Assembly: GCA_020635495.1 (NCBI GenBank)
Contig: JACJZQ010000004.1
Coordinates: 1-64,000, forward strand
Origin: Flavobacteriales bacterium
Lineage (GTDB): Bacteria > Bacteroidota > Bacteroidia > UBA10329
DNA length: 64,000 nt
Reading direction: 5' to 3'
Each line of letters starts with the position of its first letter. Within the stretch, counting starts at the first letter, position 1. Positions 43,191 to 51,233 of this stretch are shown piece after piece. A program made the position numbers and the translations under genes. Below the pieces are notes generated by a model. That model did not search any database and was not told where the DNA came from. It saw nothing but the letters and a program-made list of their open reading frames with translations.

Positions 43191-43814
43191 TTATTGCATG
43201 AAGCTGAACTTCTTGCCTTGGTAGCGCTCCAACTTCACCAGTTTATGGAAGTTGGTGAGCATGCGGAAAGGGCTTTCCTCGATCACCGTATTGGCCACCC
43301 ACGCTGGCACGGCTCCACCGGCATCACCCAAATAGTAATAGTCGAGTTGTGTGTGCTCGGCATCCAATCGTTTGAATTTCCACGTGCCTTTTCCTTTGTT
43401 CAGTCGAATAAACCCGTTTTGTTGAGGGTAGGCTCCCTCGACCATTTCAGCCTCAATGATGACCATGTCCTTCGTACGGTCGTACCTGTATTTGAGGCCG
43501 AAAGCACCATCTCGGTCAGTTACCGGCCAAGGCGCCTTCAGTTGTAGATAGTGAATCTGCGAATTCTCGTCCTGTTTCACCTTCACAACCTTTTGGCAAT
43601 CCGGGAACAGTTCAATGAGGTTATCGATGTCGCGTAATACGGCAACACACGCTTCCAGCGGTGCATGGAATGTAGTTTCTGCTCGAACAGCCTTGATCGC
43701 GTATCCTTCTTCGTGCTTCGTGTAGAGTTTGATTCCGTCCTTATCCTTCTTCAATTCCCACTCGCCATGGAATGGAAGAAACAAGACAAGCAGCAGTGCG
43801 CTAAGCGATTTCAT
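43191..43814 (-). CDS. START domain lipid-binding protein, secreted
   Basis: The ATG at 43814 gives a signal peptide (MKSLSALLLVLFLPFHG) and a 207-residue product. The mature part is a START fold: WELKKDKDGIKLYTKHEEG at the beginning, TFHAPLEACVAVLRDIDNLIELFP, YLQLKAPWPVTDRDGAF and the long C-terminal helix. START domains bind lipids or sterols in a deep pocket. The ligand here is unknown. It overlaps the end of purN by 14 bases and is probably translated from the same mRNA. Confidence 0.9.
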   Translation of the reverse strand: MKSLSALLLVLFLPFHGEWELKKDKDGIKLYTKHEEGYAIKAVRAETTFHAPLEACVAVLRDIDNLIELFPDCQKVVKVKQDENSQIHYLQLKAPWPVTDRDGAFGLKYRYDRTKDMVIIEAEMVEGAYPQQNGFIRLNKGKGTWKFKRLDAEHTQLDYYYLGDAGGAVPAWVANTVIEESPFRMLTNFHKLVKLERYQGKKFSFMQ

Positions 43815-44379
43815 TGGATTTGATAAATAGTTCGATCTGTCTCGGAAAGTTAGTGTATTCCAACGCATGAACCTTTGCTGCGATGCTTTCGGGCGTGTCG
43901 TTTGCCGAAACTTTGCATTTGGCCTGAAAAAGCATGCGGCCCTTATCATATTCCTCGTTCACCAAATGGATGGAAATGCCTGTTTCGGCTTCGCCAGATT
44001 CCTTTACGGCACGGTGCACATTCATGCCATACATTCCCTTTCCACCGAACTTTGGCAGTAGGGCAGGATGAATGTTGATGATGCGGTCAGGAAAAGCCTT
44101 CAGCAGATTGTCGGGCACTTTCCAAAGGAATCCGGCAAGTACCACGAAATCGATCTTTGCAGCCTGAAGTTTCTCGATCACATCGTTGGTTTCGTAGAAT
44201 TTTCCGCGATTGAAAGCGAATGTTTCAATGCCCAAGTTCCTCGCCTTTTCGAGCACGGGCGCATCGGCCTTATTGGAAAGGACAAGGGACACCCCAATGC
44301 TGGAATGTCCCTTGAAATATTCTATGATGCGAACCGTGTTGGTTCCTGTGCCGGATGCGAAAATGGCAATGCGCTGCAT
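43801..44379 (-). CDS. purN: Phosphoribosylglycinamide formyltransferase
   Basis: The open frame extends to 44529, but that part is repeat sequence; the ATG at 44379 begins MQRIAIFASGTGTNTVRI and gives a normal 192-residue PurN. It formylates GAR with 10-formyl-tetrahydrofolate in purine synthesis. The folate and catalytic motif is INIHPALLP (Asn and His), with the conserved Asp in VNEEYDKGRM. It is followed in the same direction by the START gene. Confidence 0.96.
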   Translation of the reverse strand: MQRIAIFASGTGTNTVRIIEYFKGHSSIGVSLVLSNKADAPVLEKARNLGIETFAFNRGKFYETNDVIEKLQAAKIDFVVLAGFLWKVPDNLLKAFPDRIINIHPALLPKFGGKGMYGMNVHRAVKESGEAETGISIHLVNEEYDKGRMLFQAKCKVSANDTPESIAAKVHALEYTNFPRQIELFIKSNEIA

Positions 44380-44401
44380 GCGGCAAATATATGACCCCTC
44401 C

Positions 44402-44502
44402 GGCCTTCGGCCACCTCCCCTTTCAAGGGGAGGAATTGGTGCACTAATCAAACCTTTATCGAAGAGAAAACTCCCCTCCTGAAAAGGAGGGGTTGGGGGA
44501 GG
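44402..44502. repeat. C/T-rich intergenic repeat cluster with three hairpins
   Basis: Three hairpins lie in the 125-base gap between purN and the HMA gene: GGCC/GGCC around TTC (44402-44412), CCTCCCCTT/AAGGGGAGG (44414-44433), and CCCCTCCT/AGGAGGGG with a GAAA loop (44473-44492), followed by GGGGGAGG. Similar CCTCCCC/GGGGAGG repeats recur between genes in many Bacteroidota. It creates a false N-terminal extension of purN. Confidence 0.7.
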
Positions 44503-44504
44503 TT

Positions 44505-44837
44505 CTAATGCGCGTCTTTTTGGCAACAATGATGAAGCTTTTCGTAAGCATCCTTTTCGGCCGGACTTTCATCCGCATCGTAGCCAACTTCATTGATCGC
44601 GGTTCGGATATCCTCAATGTTTGTCTTGTTCGATTTGAAGCTGACAGTAACGATTCCGGTTTCCACGTTCAGATCGGCAGCGGTAACACCCTTGGTGAAA
44701 GCGAGCTGCTTTTCAATCGTCTCCTTGCACATGTCGCACACGGCCGAGGTTTTGATCTCAACTGTTTCGATGCTCTTCTGTGCGAAAGCTGTGTTCAATG
44801 AAAGTGCGGCAATCAGTATTAAAAATGTAGTTCTCAT
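44505..44837 (-). CDS. Secreted heavy-metal-associated (HMA) domain protein
   Basis: From the ATG at 44837 the protein is 110 residues with signal peptide MRTTFLILIAALSLNTAFA. One HMA ferredoxin-like domain carries the metal pair Cys34-Asp-Met-Cys37 (TSAVCDMCKETIEKQL). The C-terminus KLHHCCQKDAH adds extra His/Cys ligands. It likely binds Cu(I) or a similar soft metal in the periplasm. It is the third gene of the metal island, after the Cys-rich protein and the TonB receptor. The frame continues upstream into an inverted repeat, which is not coding. Confidence 0.87.
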   Translation of the reverse strand: MRTTFLILIAALSLNTAFAQKSIETVEIKTSAVCDMCKETIEKQLAFTKGVTAADLNVETGIVTVSFKSNKTNIEDIRTAINEVGYDADESPAEKDAYEKLHHCCQKDAH

Positions 44838-44851
44838 GTTTTCAAGTAAGG

Positions 44852-44946
44852 GGTTACGAATTACGAATGAATACGAATATGCGAACGTGGAAGGTCCTGC
44901 CATTCGTCATATTCGTACCGCTTAGCGGCATTCGTAATTCGTAACC
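44852..44946. repeat. 95-base inverted-repeat element
   Basis: Outer arms GGTTACGAATTACGAATG (44852-44869) and its exact complement (44929-44946) enclose a second perfect pair, TACGAATATG (44872-44881) with CATATTCGTA (44908-44917). It fills the gap between the HMA gene start and the TonB receptor stop. It looks like a mobile palindromic unit, and it could also act as a transcript-stabilising stem in the operon. Confidence 0.75.
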
Positions 44947-44950
44947 ATTT

Positions 44951-47158
44951 CTATTTCAGTCTATATCGTAATCCTAAATACGGATTGATGCCCATTTGCG
45001 AACCCCACACCAGCGAAGCATCAAAGAACGGGCCGTAGGGATCATTGGCAGCAATAATGGCATTTTTCTGACGGAAATTGGTCAGGTTTTCGGCACCAAC
45101 ATACAGGTCGAACCACTTGAAGCGTTTCGTTATCTGAAGGTTCATGGTGAAAAACCAAGGCGACTGCGTTTCCAATCTGTACTCAACAGGATTTGTTTCT
45201 GTTGATGGAATGCGCGATGGTCCGTTCACATTGGCCGTCAGGTCGAATTGCCATTTGTTGAAGTTGGTGGCGTAGCTCAATGTGGTCAGGAACTTGTGCT
45301 GTTTGGTCAGCATTCTGCGTTGCAACTGGCCGTTGGTGGTTGTCCACACATCGTTCCACTTGTAGGCAACCTTCACATCAAAGCGTTTGATCGGTTCGTA
45401 GCTGATCTCAGCCTGTAGCGCGTTGGAATACGAACGGCCTATCAGGTTGTAAACGTTGGCCGTTTGAGCATCAGCATCCAGGTCGATAATGACCTGATTC
45501 TCAAAATCGGTGCGGTAGAAACTTGCGTAAACGGATGCATTTCGACCAAGCACTTTGAAAGAATGCGAGGCACTTACTCCGTAATTCCACGAGACTTCCG
45601 CATTGAGTTGCTCCAACACATTCACCTGTCGTGAACTCGCCATTAGCGAACTGGATTCTGCGAAAACATTGGAAGCGCGATAACCGCGACCGCCTGTCAA
45701 CCGCAGAACCGTGCTCTCGGTTGGATTGTATTTCAGATGCAATCGTGGCGTGTAAAACCATCCGAAATAGCTGTTGTAATCAGCTCGGAAACCAGCCACT
45801 GCCGAGAACTTCATGTCAATCTTGAAGGTGTATTCCGCAAAAGCGCCAGGAACCAATTCTTCGCGGGCAAACGCGCTGTCGTAGTAGGCCTGATCAAAGT
45901 TGTCGTAGTTGAACGAAACACCAGCTTTGAGTTGGTGTTTGTCCTCTTTCCAGCCGCGCATCCAGATCAAATTAGAGTTAACACTTTTCTGCACGCCATG
46001 GAAGGTTTTTAGCCCGAAATATGAATGTTGGTCATGGTAGCGCCAATTGGTGATCAGCGCCAAACTCATGTCGCTGTCATCAAATACATAACCTGTCTTG
46101 GTGAACACATTCGCCAAGCGGTTGGTGATCTCGATACCATACGGGCCGTTGACGGCAATTCCCTCGTTGGGGCGGAAACCGACCTGCCCACCGATCTTGT
46201 TGTCGTACAAACCGTGCAGCACAATTTGTCCCATCAGCTTCTTGCCGGTAAATCGCCAACGGTTGAAAATGTTGTATTGCTGAGAACGCGGAATGTCAAG
46301 AAAACCGTCCTTGTTCATGTCGTTTTCGCGGAGAACCATGCTCGCATGCGCATTGATGTTCATACCCACCTTCTCGTTGAAAACGTAGCCCGATTGGATG
46401 TTCGCTTCAATACGTCCACCTGTGTTTCCGTACACGTTTACAAACAGTTTTTCGGCCTGATCGGGTTTGAAATATTCAAGATTGATCTGTCCGACCATGC
46501 TCTCGTAGCCGTTTGCCACCGAACCTGGACCTTTGATGATCTGGATGCTTTCAATCCATGTTCCAGGCACAAAACCCATTCCGTAGTTGGATGAAAGGCC
46601 ACGAATCAGCGGCACATTCTCCGCCTGGATCTGCGTGTAAATTCCATCCAAACCCAGCATCTGGATTTTCTTGGCACCAGAAACGGCATCGGTGAAAACC
46701 ACATCTACCGAAGCGTTGGTCTCAAAGCTCTCGCTGAGGTTGCAACAAGCGGCTTTGCCCAGTTCGTGACTGTTGATGCTCTCGGCAATAACTGGGTCTA
46801 ACAATTTGAAACTGCTGCCCTGTTGCCGTTCGGTTACCGTTACAGCATCCAGTTCAATTGACTTCTGAAGATGTATCTCAATCTCCTTCTTGATGCTTTT
46901 AACCAAGATGGTATCGGATTGATACCCAACGAAACTAACCACCAGTTTGGCAGGCAATTCTTCGGGTTTTTGAATAGTGAACTCCCCGTTGACATCCGTT
47001 GCCGTACCGATGGTTGTTCCCAGCCAGAAAACGCTGGCACCGATCAGCGGACCGTGTCCGTTTTCGCCCTCTTCGTGGACGTGTCCGTGAAGGGATTGCC
47101 CACGGACGTTTAGTATTATGAGTGCTTGCAGCAGCGCAAGCAGAATTAAATTTTTCAT
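44951..47158 (-). CDS. TonB-dependent receptor, probable copper or other metal importer
   Basis: This 735-residue receptor has a signal peptide (MKNLILLALLQALIILNVRG), a His-rich spacer (LHGHVHEEGENGHG), a carboxypeptidase-regulatory-like domain (about 35-110), a plug and a barrel. The plug has an unusual Cys pair in ELGKAACCNLSESFETNASV, and QIIKGPGSVANGYESMVGQI is the usual plug end. The His-rich and Cys-Cys features and its HMA and Cys-rich neighbours suggest a soft metal such as copper, or a metallophore. A structured RNA lies directly upstream of its ATG. Confidence 0.9.
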   Translation of the reverse strand: MKNLILLALLQALIILNVRGQSLHGHVHEEGENGHGPLIGASVFWLGTTIGTATDVNGEFTIQKPEELPAKLVVSFVGYQSDTILVKSIKKEIEIHLQKSIELDAVTVTERQQGSSFKLLDPVIAESINSHELGKAACCNLSESFETNASVDVVFTDAVSGAKKIQMLGLDGIYTQIQAENVPLIRGLSSNYGMGFVPGTWIESIQIIKGPGSVANGYESMVGQINLEYFKPDQAEKLFVNVYGNTGGRIEANIQSGYVFNEKVGMNINAHASMVLRENDMNKDGFLDIPRSQQYNIFNRWRFTGKKLMGQIVLHGLYDNKIGGQVGFRPNEGIAVNGPYGIEITNRLANVFTKTGYVFDDSDMSLALITNWRYHDQHSYFGLKTFHGVQKSVNSNLIWMRGWKEDKHQLKAGVSFNYDNFDQAYYDSAFAREELVPGAFAEYTFKIDMKFSAVAGFRADYNSYFGWFYTPRLHLKYNPTESTVLRLTGGRGYRASNVFAESSSLMASSRQVNVLEQLNAEVSWNYGVSASHSFKVLGRNASVYASFYRTDFENQVIIDLDADAQTANVYNLIGRSYSNALQAEISYEPIKRFDVKVAYKWNDVWTTTNGQLQRRMLTKQHKFLTTLSYATNFNKWQFDLTANVNGPSRIPSTETNPVEYRLETQSPWFFTMNLQITKRFKWFDLYVGAENLTNFRQKNAIIAANDPYGPFFDASLVWGSQMGINPYLGLRYRLK

Positions 47159-47163
47159 GATTA

Positions 47164-47218
47164 CAGTTTTGATGAATGGAAAAATTCATGCTCCGTGTAC
47201 TCGGAGCCATCAAAACTG
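47164..47218 (-). promoter_or_regulatory. Candidate structured RNA leader (multi-helix junction) of the TonB receptor gene
   Basis: On the minus strand, CAGTTTTGATG (47218-47208) pairs perfectly with CATCAAAACTG (47174-47164). Inside are two hairpins: GCTCCG/CGGAGC with loop AGTACA, and ATGAAT/ATTCAT with loop TTTTCC. The last shares CAT with the closing stem, so two pairings compete. It ends five bases before the ATG. No known riboswitch class is recognised. Confidence 0.5.
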
Positions 47219-47222
47219 GGTA

Positions 47223-47627
47223 TCAGATAAGGTAAGTTTCGAGGAGAATGTGGCGTTCTACGGATGGTAGAACATCGGGTGCTTCGAGCAGGTGGAAACA
47301 GCAACTTTCGGCACAATTGGCAAGAGCAAAAACTTCGCGAAGCGGAACGAACTTGAAAGCTGAAAAAGTCTGCTTTACCTTTTTCTCAGATGAAGTGGTA
47401 GGAACATCCTCCTGAAAATAGTTGCTTTCGTAATCGCAACAGGTACGCTTTACTTCATTTTCCGCATCTCGGTCGCAAGTGTCTGAGCAGCTTTCAATGG
47501 ACGTGTTGATGGCCAATTTGTGCTCACCGCTCATGCCGCAGACCATGTGGTCCACAAAGAATCCCATACTGGAAATAAGAACCAGCATGGCCAATAGTGA
47601 ACTTGATATGACTTGCAGCACTTTCAC
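47223..47627 (-). CDS. Secreted Cys-rich protein, resembling the HYC_CC_PP family
   Basis: A GTG start at 47627 gives 134 residues with a signal peptide (MKVLQVISSSLLAMLVLISSMGFF). The mature part contains His27-x2-Cys30-Gly, Cys47, Cys51, a Cys63-Cys64 pair (RTCCDYES) and a second Cys-Cys (NCAESCCFHLLE). This arrangement resembles small Bacteroidota secreted proteins with His/Cys and Cys-Cys motifs found beside TonB receptors. Metal binding is likely but unproven. It is the first gene of the island, 64 bases upstream of the receptor. Confidence 0.75.
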   Translation of the reverse strand: MKVLQVISSSLLAMLVLISSMGFFVDHMVCGMSGEHKLAINTSIESCSDTCDRDAENEVKRTCCDYESNYFQEDVPTTSSEKKVKQTFSAFKFVPLREVFALANCAESCCFHLLEAPDVLPSVERHILLETYLI

Positions 47628-47645
47628 CTCACAAAATTACAAAAC

Positions 47646-48215
47646 TCACACTCCTAGGTTCGTTCTGAAAAGTTTCACCGCGATCGCGAGAAGCACAATT
47701 CCGAACACTTTTCGCAGCACATTGATGCCGCCTTTGCCTAAGAAACGCTCGATGTGCTTGGTTGTTTTCAGTACGAGATAAACGAGCGCGACATTGATGA
47801 CGATGGCCACCAGAATGTTCACTACGTGGTACTCGGCCCGTAGCGAAAGGAGTGTGGTAAGCGTTCCTGCTCCTGCTATGAGCGGAAACGCCAGTGGCAC
47901 CACAGAAGCTGTTGATGGACTTTCGTCTTCCTTGTAAAGTTGGATGCCAAGGATCATTTCCAAGGCGATGAAGAAGATGACCAACGAACCTGCAATGGCA
48001 AAATCGCTGACGGTGATGCCGATCAGCCCAAGCATGCTTTCGCCAATGAACAGAAAGACGACCATCAAACCCAATGCAACAATGGTGGCGAGACCCGAAC
48101 GGATGTGTCCGTTCTTTTGCCGAAGCTGAATGATGATAGGAACACTCCCAATAATATCAATCACGGCAAATAAGATCATTGTTGCGGTGACGATTTCTTT
48201 GAAATTCAATTGCAT
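47646..48215 (-). CDS. MarC family integral membrane protein
   Basis: This 189-residue protein has six membrane segments (about 10-30, 42-62, 72-92, 108-128, 135-152, 165-185) and the family motif IDIIGSVPIII, plus PLAFPLIAGAGTLTTLL. MarC (UPF0056) proteins were once linked to multiple antibiotic resistance, but that link was withdrawn and no function is established. It is upstream of the metal island in the same direction with 18 bases between, so co-transcription is possible. Confidence 0.93.
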   Translation of the reverse strand: MQLNFKEIVTATMILFAVIDIIGSVPIIIQLRQKNGHIRSGLATIVALGLMVVFLFIGESMLGLIGITVSDFAIAGSLVIFFIALEMILGIQLYKEDESPSTASVVPLAFPLIAGAGTLTTLLSLRAEYHVVNILVAIVINVALVYLVLKTTKHIERFLGKGGINVLRKVFGIVLLAIAVKLFRTNLGV

Positions 48216-48257
48216 GACTTCTGTTTAAAAAATGGCGCGCGAAAGTAGAAATACTTT

Positions 48258-48290
48258 AGACCTTCAAGGTTTTCAAAACCTTGAAGGTCT
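48258..48290. repeat. Perfect 33-base palindrome between radA and marC
   Basis: Two perfect 16-base arms (AGACCTTCAAGGTTTT and its complement) flank one C. It ends six bases beyond the radA stop. It could serve as a terminator for radA on the minus strand, and it matches the look of ACCTTGAAGGTTTT palindromes often seen between Bacteroidota genes. Confidence 0.8.
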
Positions 48291-48296
48291 TAATCC

Positions 48297-49667
48297 CTAC
48301 CCGAAAAGCTGCGCGAAAACGTCATTGACCTTGGCAACAGCAACGACCTCAATCGATTTGGTTTTCATTACGTTGGCATCCGCGTTCCGTTTGGAAATAA
48401 AGATGCGTTTCATGCCCATTTTGGCGGCTTCTTCAATGCGTTGCTCAATTCGGTTCACGGGGCGAATCTCTCCACTCAGTCCAACCTCGGCAGCAAAGCA
48501 ATTGTCTGGTTGAATAGGTAGGTCAGCATTAGATGAAAGAATGGCGCAGATAACTCCAAGATCTAAAGCGGGGTCATCGACCTTCAACCCTCCTGTGATG
48601 TTAAGGAAAACGTCTTTTGATCCAAGATTGAAACCGCAGCGTTTTTCAAGCACGGCTAAAAGCATGTTCAATCTTCGTATGTCAAAACCGGTAGCAGAAC
48701 GTTGAGGGGTTCCGTAAACGGCCGAACTGACCAATGCCTGTGTTTCAATCAGAATGGGACGGATTCCTTCCAATGTGGCTGAAATCGCAACACCGCTCAT
48801 CGCTTCCTCACGGTCTGGAACCAGAATTCGGCTTGGGTCGGAAACGGCTTCCAAACCACCAGATTTCATCTCATAAATGCCGAGTTCGGGTGTAGATCCA
48901 AAGCGGTTTTTCACAGCACGAACTATGCGATATAAATGATGACGGTCACCTTCAAATTGAAGCACCGTATCCACCATGTGCTCCAATATCTTCGGTCCCG
49001 CAATGGAGCCATCTTTCGTGATGTGTCCAACCAGAATTACAGGCGTGTTAGTCTCCTTCGCGAAGCGGAGAAATTCCCCAGTGCATTCGCGAATCTGAGA
49101 TACACTTCCAGGCGTTGATTCGATCAACTCGGAATAAACGGTCTGAACCGAATCTACAATGATCACCTCTGGTTCCAGCTTTTTGATTTGCTTGAACAGC
49201 TTCAGAGTTGATGTTTCGGTAAGAATGTAGCACTCTGAATTGCCGATGCCGATTCGCTCCGCCCGCATTTTTATTTGGCCTTCACTTTCCTCGCCAGAGA
49301 TGTACAGTATCTTCTTTTTTGGCCAATTTAAAGCCAACTGAAGCAGTAAGGTCGATTTTCCGATACCTGGTTCGCCACCAATGAGTGTCAGTGATCCTGG
49401 AACCAATCCGCCACCAAGTACGCGGTCAAATTCCTTATCTGGTGTTGGATAACGCGCTTCGGGATTGGCCTCGATTTCGGAGATGGAACGTATCTCGAAC
49501 TGCCTGCCAGATCCTCCGAGTTTTGGCCTTTCTGAAGCAGGAGATTTGGCTGAAACGATTTCCTCAACGTAGGTGTTCCATTCACCACACGAAGAGCATT
49601 TCCCTTCCCATTTAGGAGAAGAATGCCCGCAATTCTGGCAGAAAAAATTGGTTTTGACCTTTGCCAT
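48297..49667 (-). CDS. radA: DNA repair protein RadA
   Basis: This 456-residue RecA-like helicase acts in branch migration during recombination. It has the N-terminal zinc finger (Cys10, Cys13, Cys24, Cys27), Walker A GEPGIGKST (98-106), the RadA-specific KNRFG (253-257) and the Lon-like C-terminal domain (about 290-456). Length is normal. It is the last gene of the panC-panD-flippase-lipoprotein-radA run on the minus strand. Confidence 0.98.
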   Translation of the reverse strand: MAKVKTNFFCQNCGHSSPKWEGKCSSCGEWNTYVEEIVSAKSPASERPKLGGSGRQFEIRSISEIEANPEARYPTPDKEFDRVLGGGLVPGSLTLIGGEPGIGKSTLLLQLALNWPKKKILYISGEESEGQIKMRAERIGIGNSECYILTETSTLKLFKQIKKLEPEVIIVDSVQTVYSELIESTPGSVSQIRECTGEFLRFAKETNTPVILVGHITKDGSIAGPKILEHMVDTVLQFEGDRHHLYRIVRAVKNRFGSTPELGIYEMKSGGLEAVSDPSRILVPDREEAMSGVAISATLEGIRPILIETQALVSSAVYGTPQRSATGFDIRRLNMLLAVLEKRCGFNLGSKDVFLNITGGLKVDDPALDLGVICAILSSNADLPIQPDNCFAAEVGLSGEIRPVNRIEQRIEEAAKMGMKRIFISKRNADANVMKTKSIEVVAVAKVNDVFAQLFG

Positions 49668-49690
49668 GAAGTTTAGGCAGAGATGACGAA

Positions 49691-50173
49691 TTACTCTACC
49701 CGAGTAAATTCTCTGGTGACAATACTGCCACCGCTGCCTTCCTGATCCGTGGTAATCAATGTCATTACCTCATTATCAATCTTTTGGATGGTCCATTTCC
49801 CGTTTGAAACCATTGGAATTACACATGGGTGAGTAATGGATGGAGTGTATCCGGAGATTTCGACCACGGCATCAAGGAACTCTGCTGATGTTTTGTACTC
49901 AAGTTGTGCACCCAATACAGCCTGAGGCGTTGGATTGGCAGGAGTAGGTGGTTGGTAAAGTGAGATGTTCAACTGTCCTTCTTCAAAACTCCATATGTAA
50001 ATGTTGTCATTGCATTGCGGGTTGTTGGGGTTTAGAACACCATCACCTAAGTCATTGATCCAAAACAATTGCCACTGTCCTTCCAACTTGTTCAATTCCG
50101 TTGAACTACAGGAATGGAACAACATGGAAATACCCATGAGCATCAAAAAGAGGAGCGGTTGTGTGCGTTTCAT
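49691..50173 (-). CDS. Lipocalin-like lipoprotein of unknown function
   Basis: This 160-residue protein has a lipoprotein signal (lipobox MLFHSC, Cys22) and a small beta-barrel-like domain beginning LEGQWQLFWINDLGDG, a pattern shared with lipocalin-like domains (the LxGxW start). Two further Cys could form a disulfide. No ligand can be proposed. It lies between the flippase-like gene and radA, in the same direction. Confidence 0.75.
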   Translation of the reverse strand: MKRTQPLLFLMLMGISMLFHSCSSTELNKLEGQWQLFWINDLGDGVLNPNNPQCNDNIYIWSFEEGQLNISLYQPPTPANPTPQAVLGAQLEYKTSAEFLDAVVEISGYTPSITHPCVIPMVSNGKWTIQKIDNEVMTLITTDQEGSGGSIVTREFTRVE

Positions 50174-50210
50174 GGAAGCAAAATTGAAGTGTAAATATAA
50201 GAAGATGACT

Positions 50211-51221
50211 TTAGCTCGATGCTTCTGATGGCTCTTGATTGAGAAGGGGCATTAATATCAGGGAAGCAACGCCAAATGCAACCACCATTATCGTTTGGGC
50301 CACCCAAATTATCCAGCCCATGGCAAAACCACCTTCGTATGGGATGCCGTAAAGAACCAAAGTCTGAGCTACGGCAACTGGATAAACGCCAATTCCGCCT
50401 TGTACTAGAACGATGCTGAAACTGGCCATTACGAATGAGGCCAAAACCGCTCCTGCTCCAGCAGTACTTGTTTCCGGTAATGCCAAGAACGGCACGTAGT
50501 ACATGGTCAGATACATGATCCAGATGAATGCGGTGTGAGCCAAAAAGGCCCACTTTTTTTTCATTCTAAGAATGGATAGAATGCCATCGACCAACCCTTT
50601 CAACAGGCCGCGGGCTTTGACAAAAAGTGGATTGTTTGATCTTGTAAGGAGTCTCCATCCAATCACCACTCCAACTAGCCCTACAATGACAACTGTTCCT
50701 AGCTTGAGCAGCAATTGTTCCATAGAATTGTTTTCAAGAAATGTGCCCAGTAGTTCATTCAAGCTTTCACGTAGCCTTGTAAGTTGGATGACGACAACCC
50801 CAGCTACGATCAGTAGCAGAACAACAAGGTCCGCAACCCGCTCTGCCACTACAGTGCCAAAAAGTTTCTCGAATGATGCTTTTTCGTAGCGAGACACCAT
50901 AACGCATCTCCATACCTCACCAAATCGTGGAAGGATGATGTTGGTTACGTAACCGATCATAACCCCAAAAAAGTTATTGATGAATCGGTTTTCATAACCC
51001 AAAGGCTCTAAGGTGTATTTCCACCTCCAAGCTCGACTGAGATGACTGAGAATGCCGAAAATGACACTTAGAATTACCCAGAAATAATTGGCACTGGCAA
51101 AAGATTCTTTGATCTGATTCAGCTGCTCATCGGTAAGCTGGTTGAACTGATACCAGATTACATATAACCCAACGGTTAACGGTACAATAACTTTGAGAAC
51201 ACTGATCAGTTTCTCTTTCAA
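50211..51221 (-). CDS. Flippase-like membrane protein (UPF0104/LPG synthase TM-region family)
   Basis: A TTG start at 51221 gives 336 residues and seven to eight membrane segments; no earlier ATG exists in frame. The family signature is present: an early LSHLSRAWRWKYTLEPLG, then GVMIGYVTNIILPRFGEVWRC and GTVVAERVADLVVLLL. This fold is shared with the membrane part of lysylphosphatidylglycerol synthase and with AglD-type proteins, thought to move or modify lipids. It begins 12 bases after panD, so it shares that operon. Confidence 0.87.
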   Translation of the reverse strand: MKEKLISVLKVIVPLTVGLYVIWYQFNQLTDEQLNQIKESFASANYFWVILSVIFGILSHLSRAWRWKYTLEPLGYENRFINNFFGVMIGYVTNIILPRFGEVWRCVMVSRYEKASFEKLFGTVVAERVADLVVLLLIVAGVVVIQLTRLRESLNELLGTFLENNSMEQLLLKLGTVVIVGLVGVVIGWRLLTRSNNPLFVKARGLLKGLVDGILSILRMKKKWAFLAHTAFIWIMYLTMYYVPFLALPETSTAGAGAVLASFVMASFSIVLVQGGIGVYPVAVAQTLVLYGIPYEGGFAMGWIIWVAQTIMVVAFGVASLILMPLLNQEPSEASS

Positions 51222-51233
51222 GGCAAATAAAGA

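Noticed and set aside
44380..44529. N-terminal extension of purN
   Set aside because: It is made of intergenic hairpin repeats; the normal PurN start MQRIAIFASG is at 44379.
44838..44903. N-terminal extension of the HMA protein
   Set aside because: It covers an inverted repeat, and the signal peptide starts at the ATG at 44837.
47164..47218. Cobalamin or other known metabolite riboswitch before the TonB receptor
   Set aside because: The element is far too short for a cobalamin riboswitch and lacks its B12 box; no known class fits.
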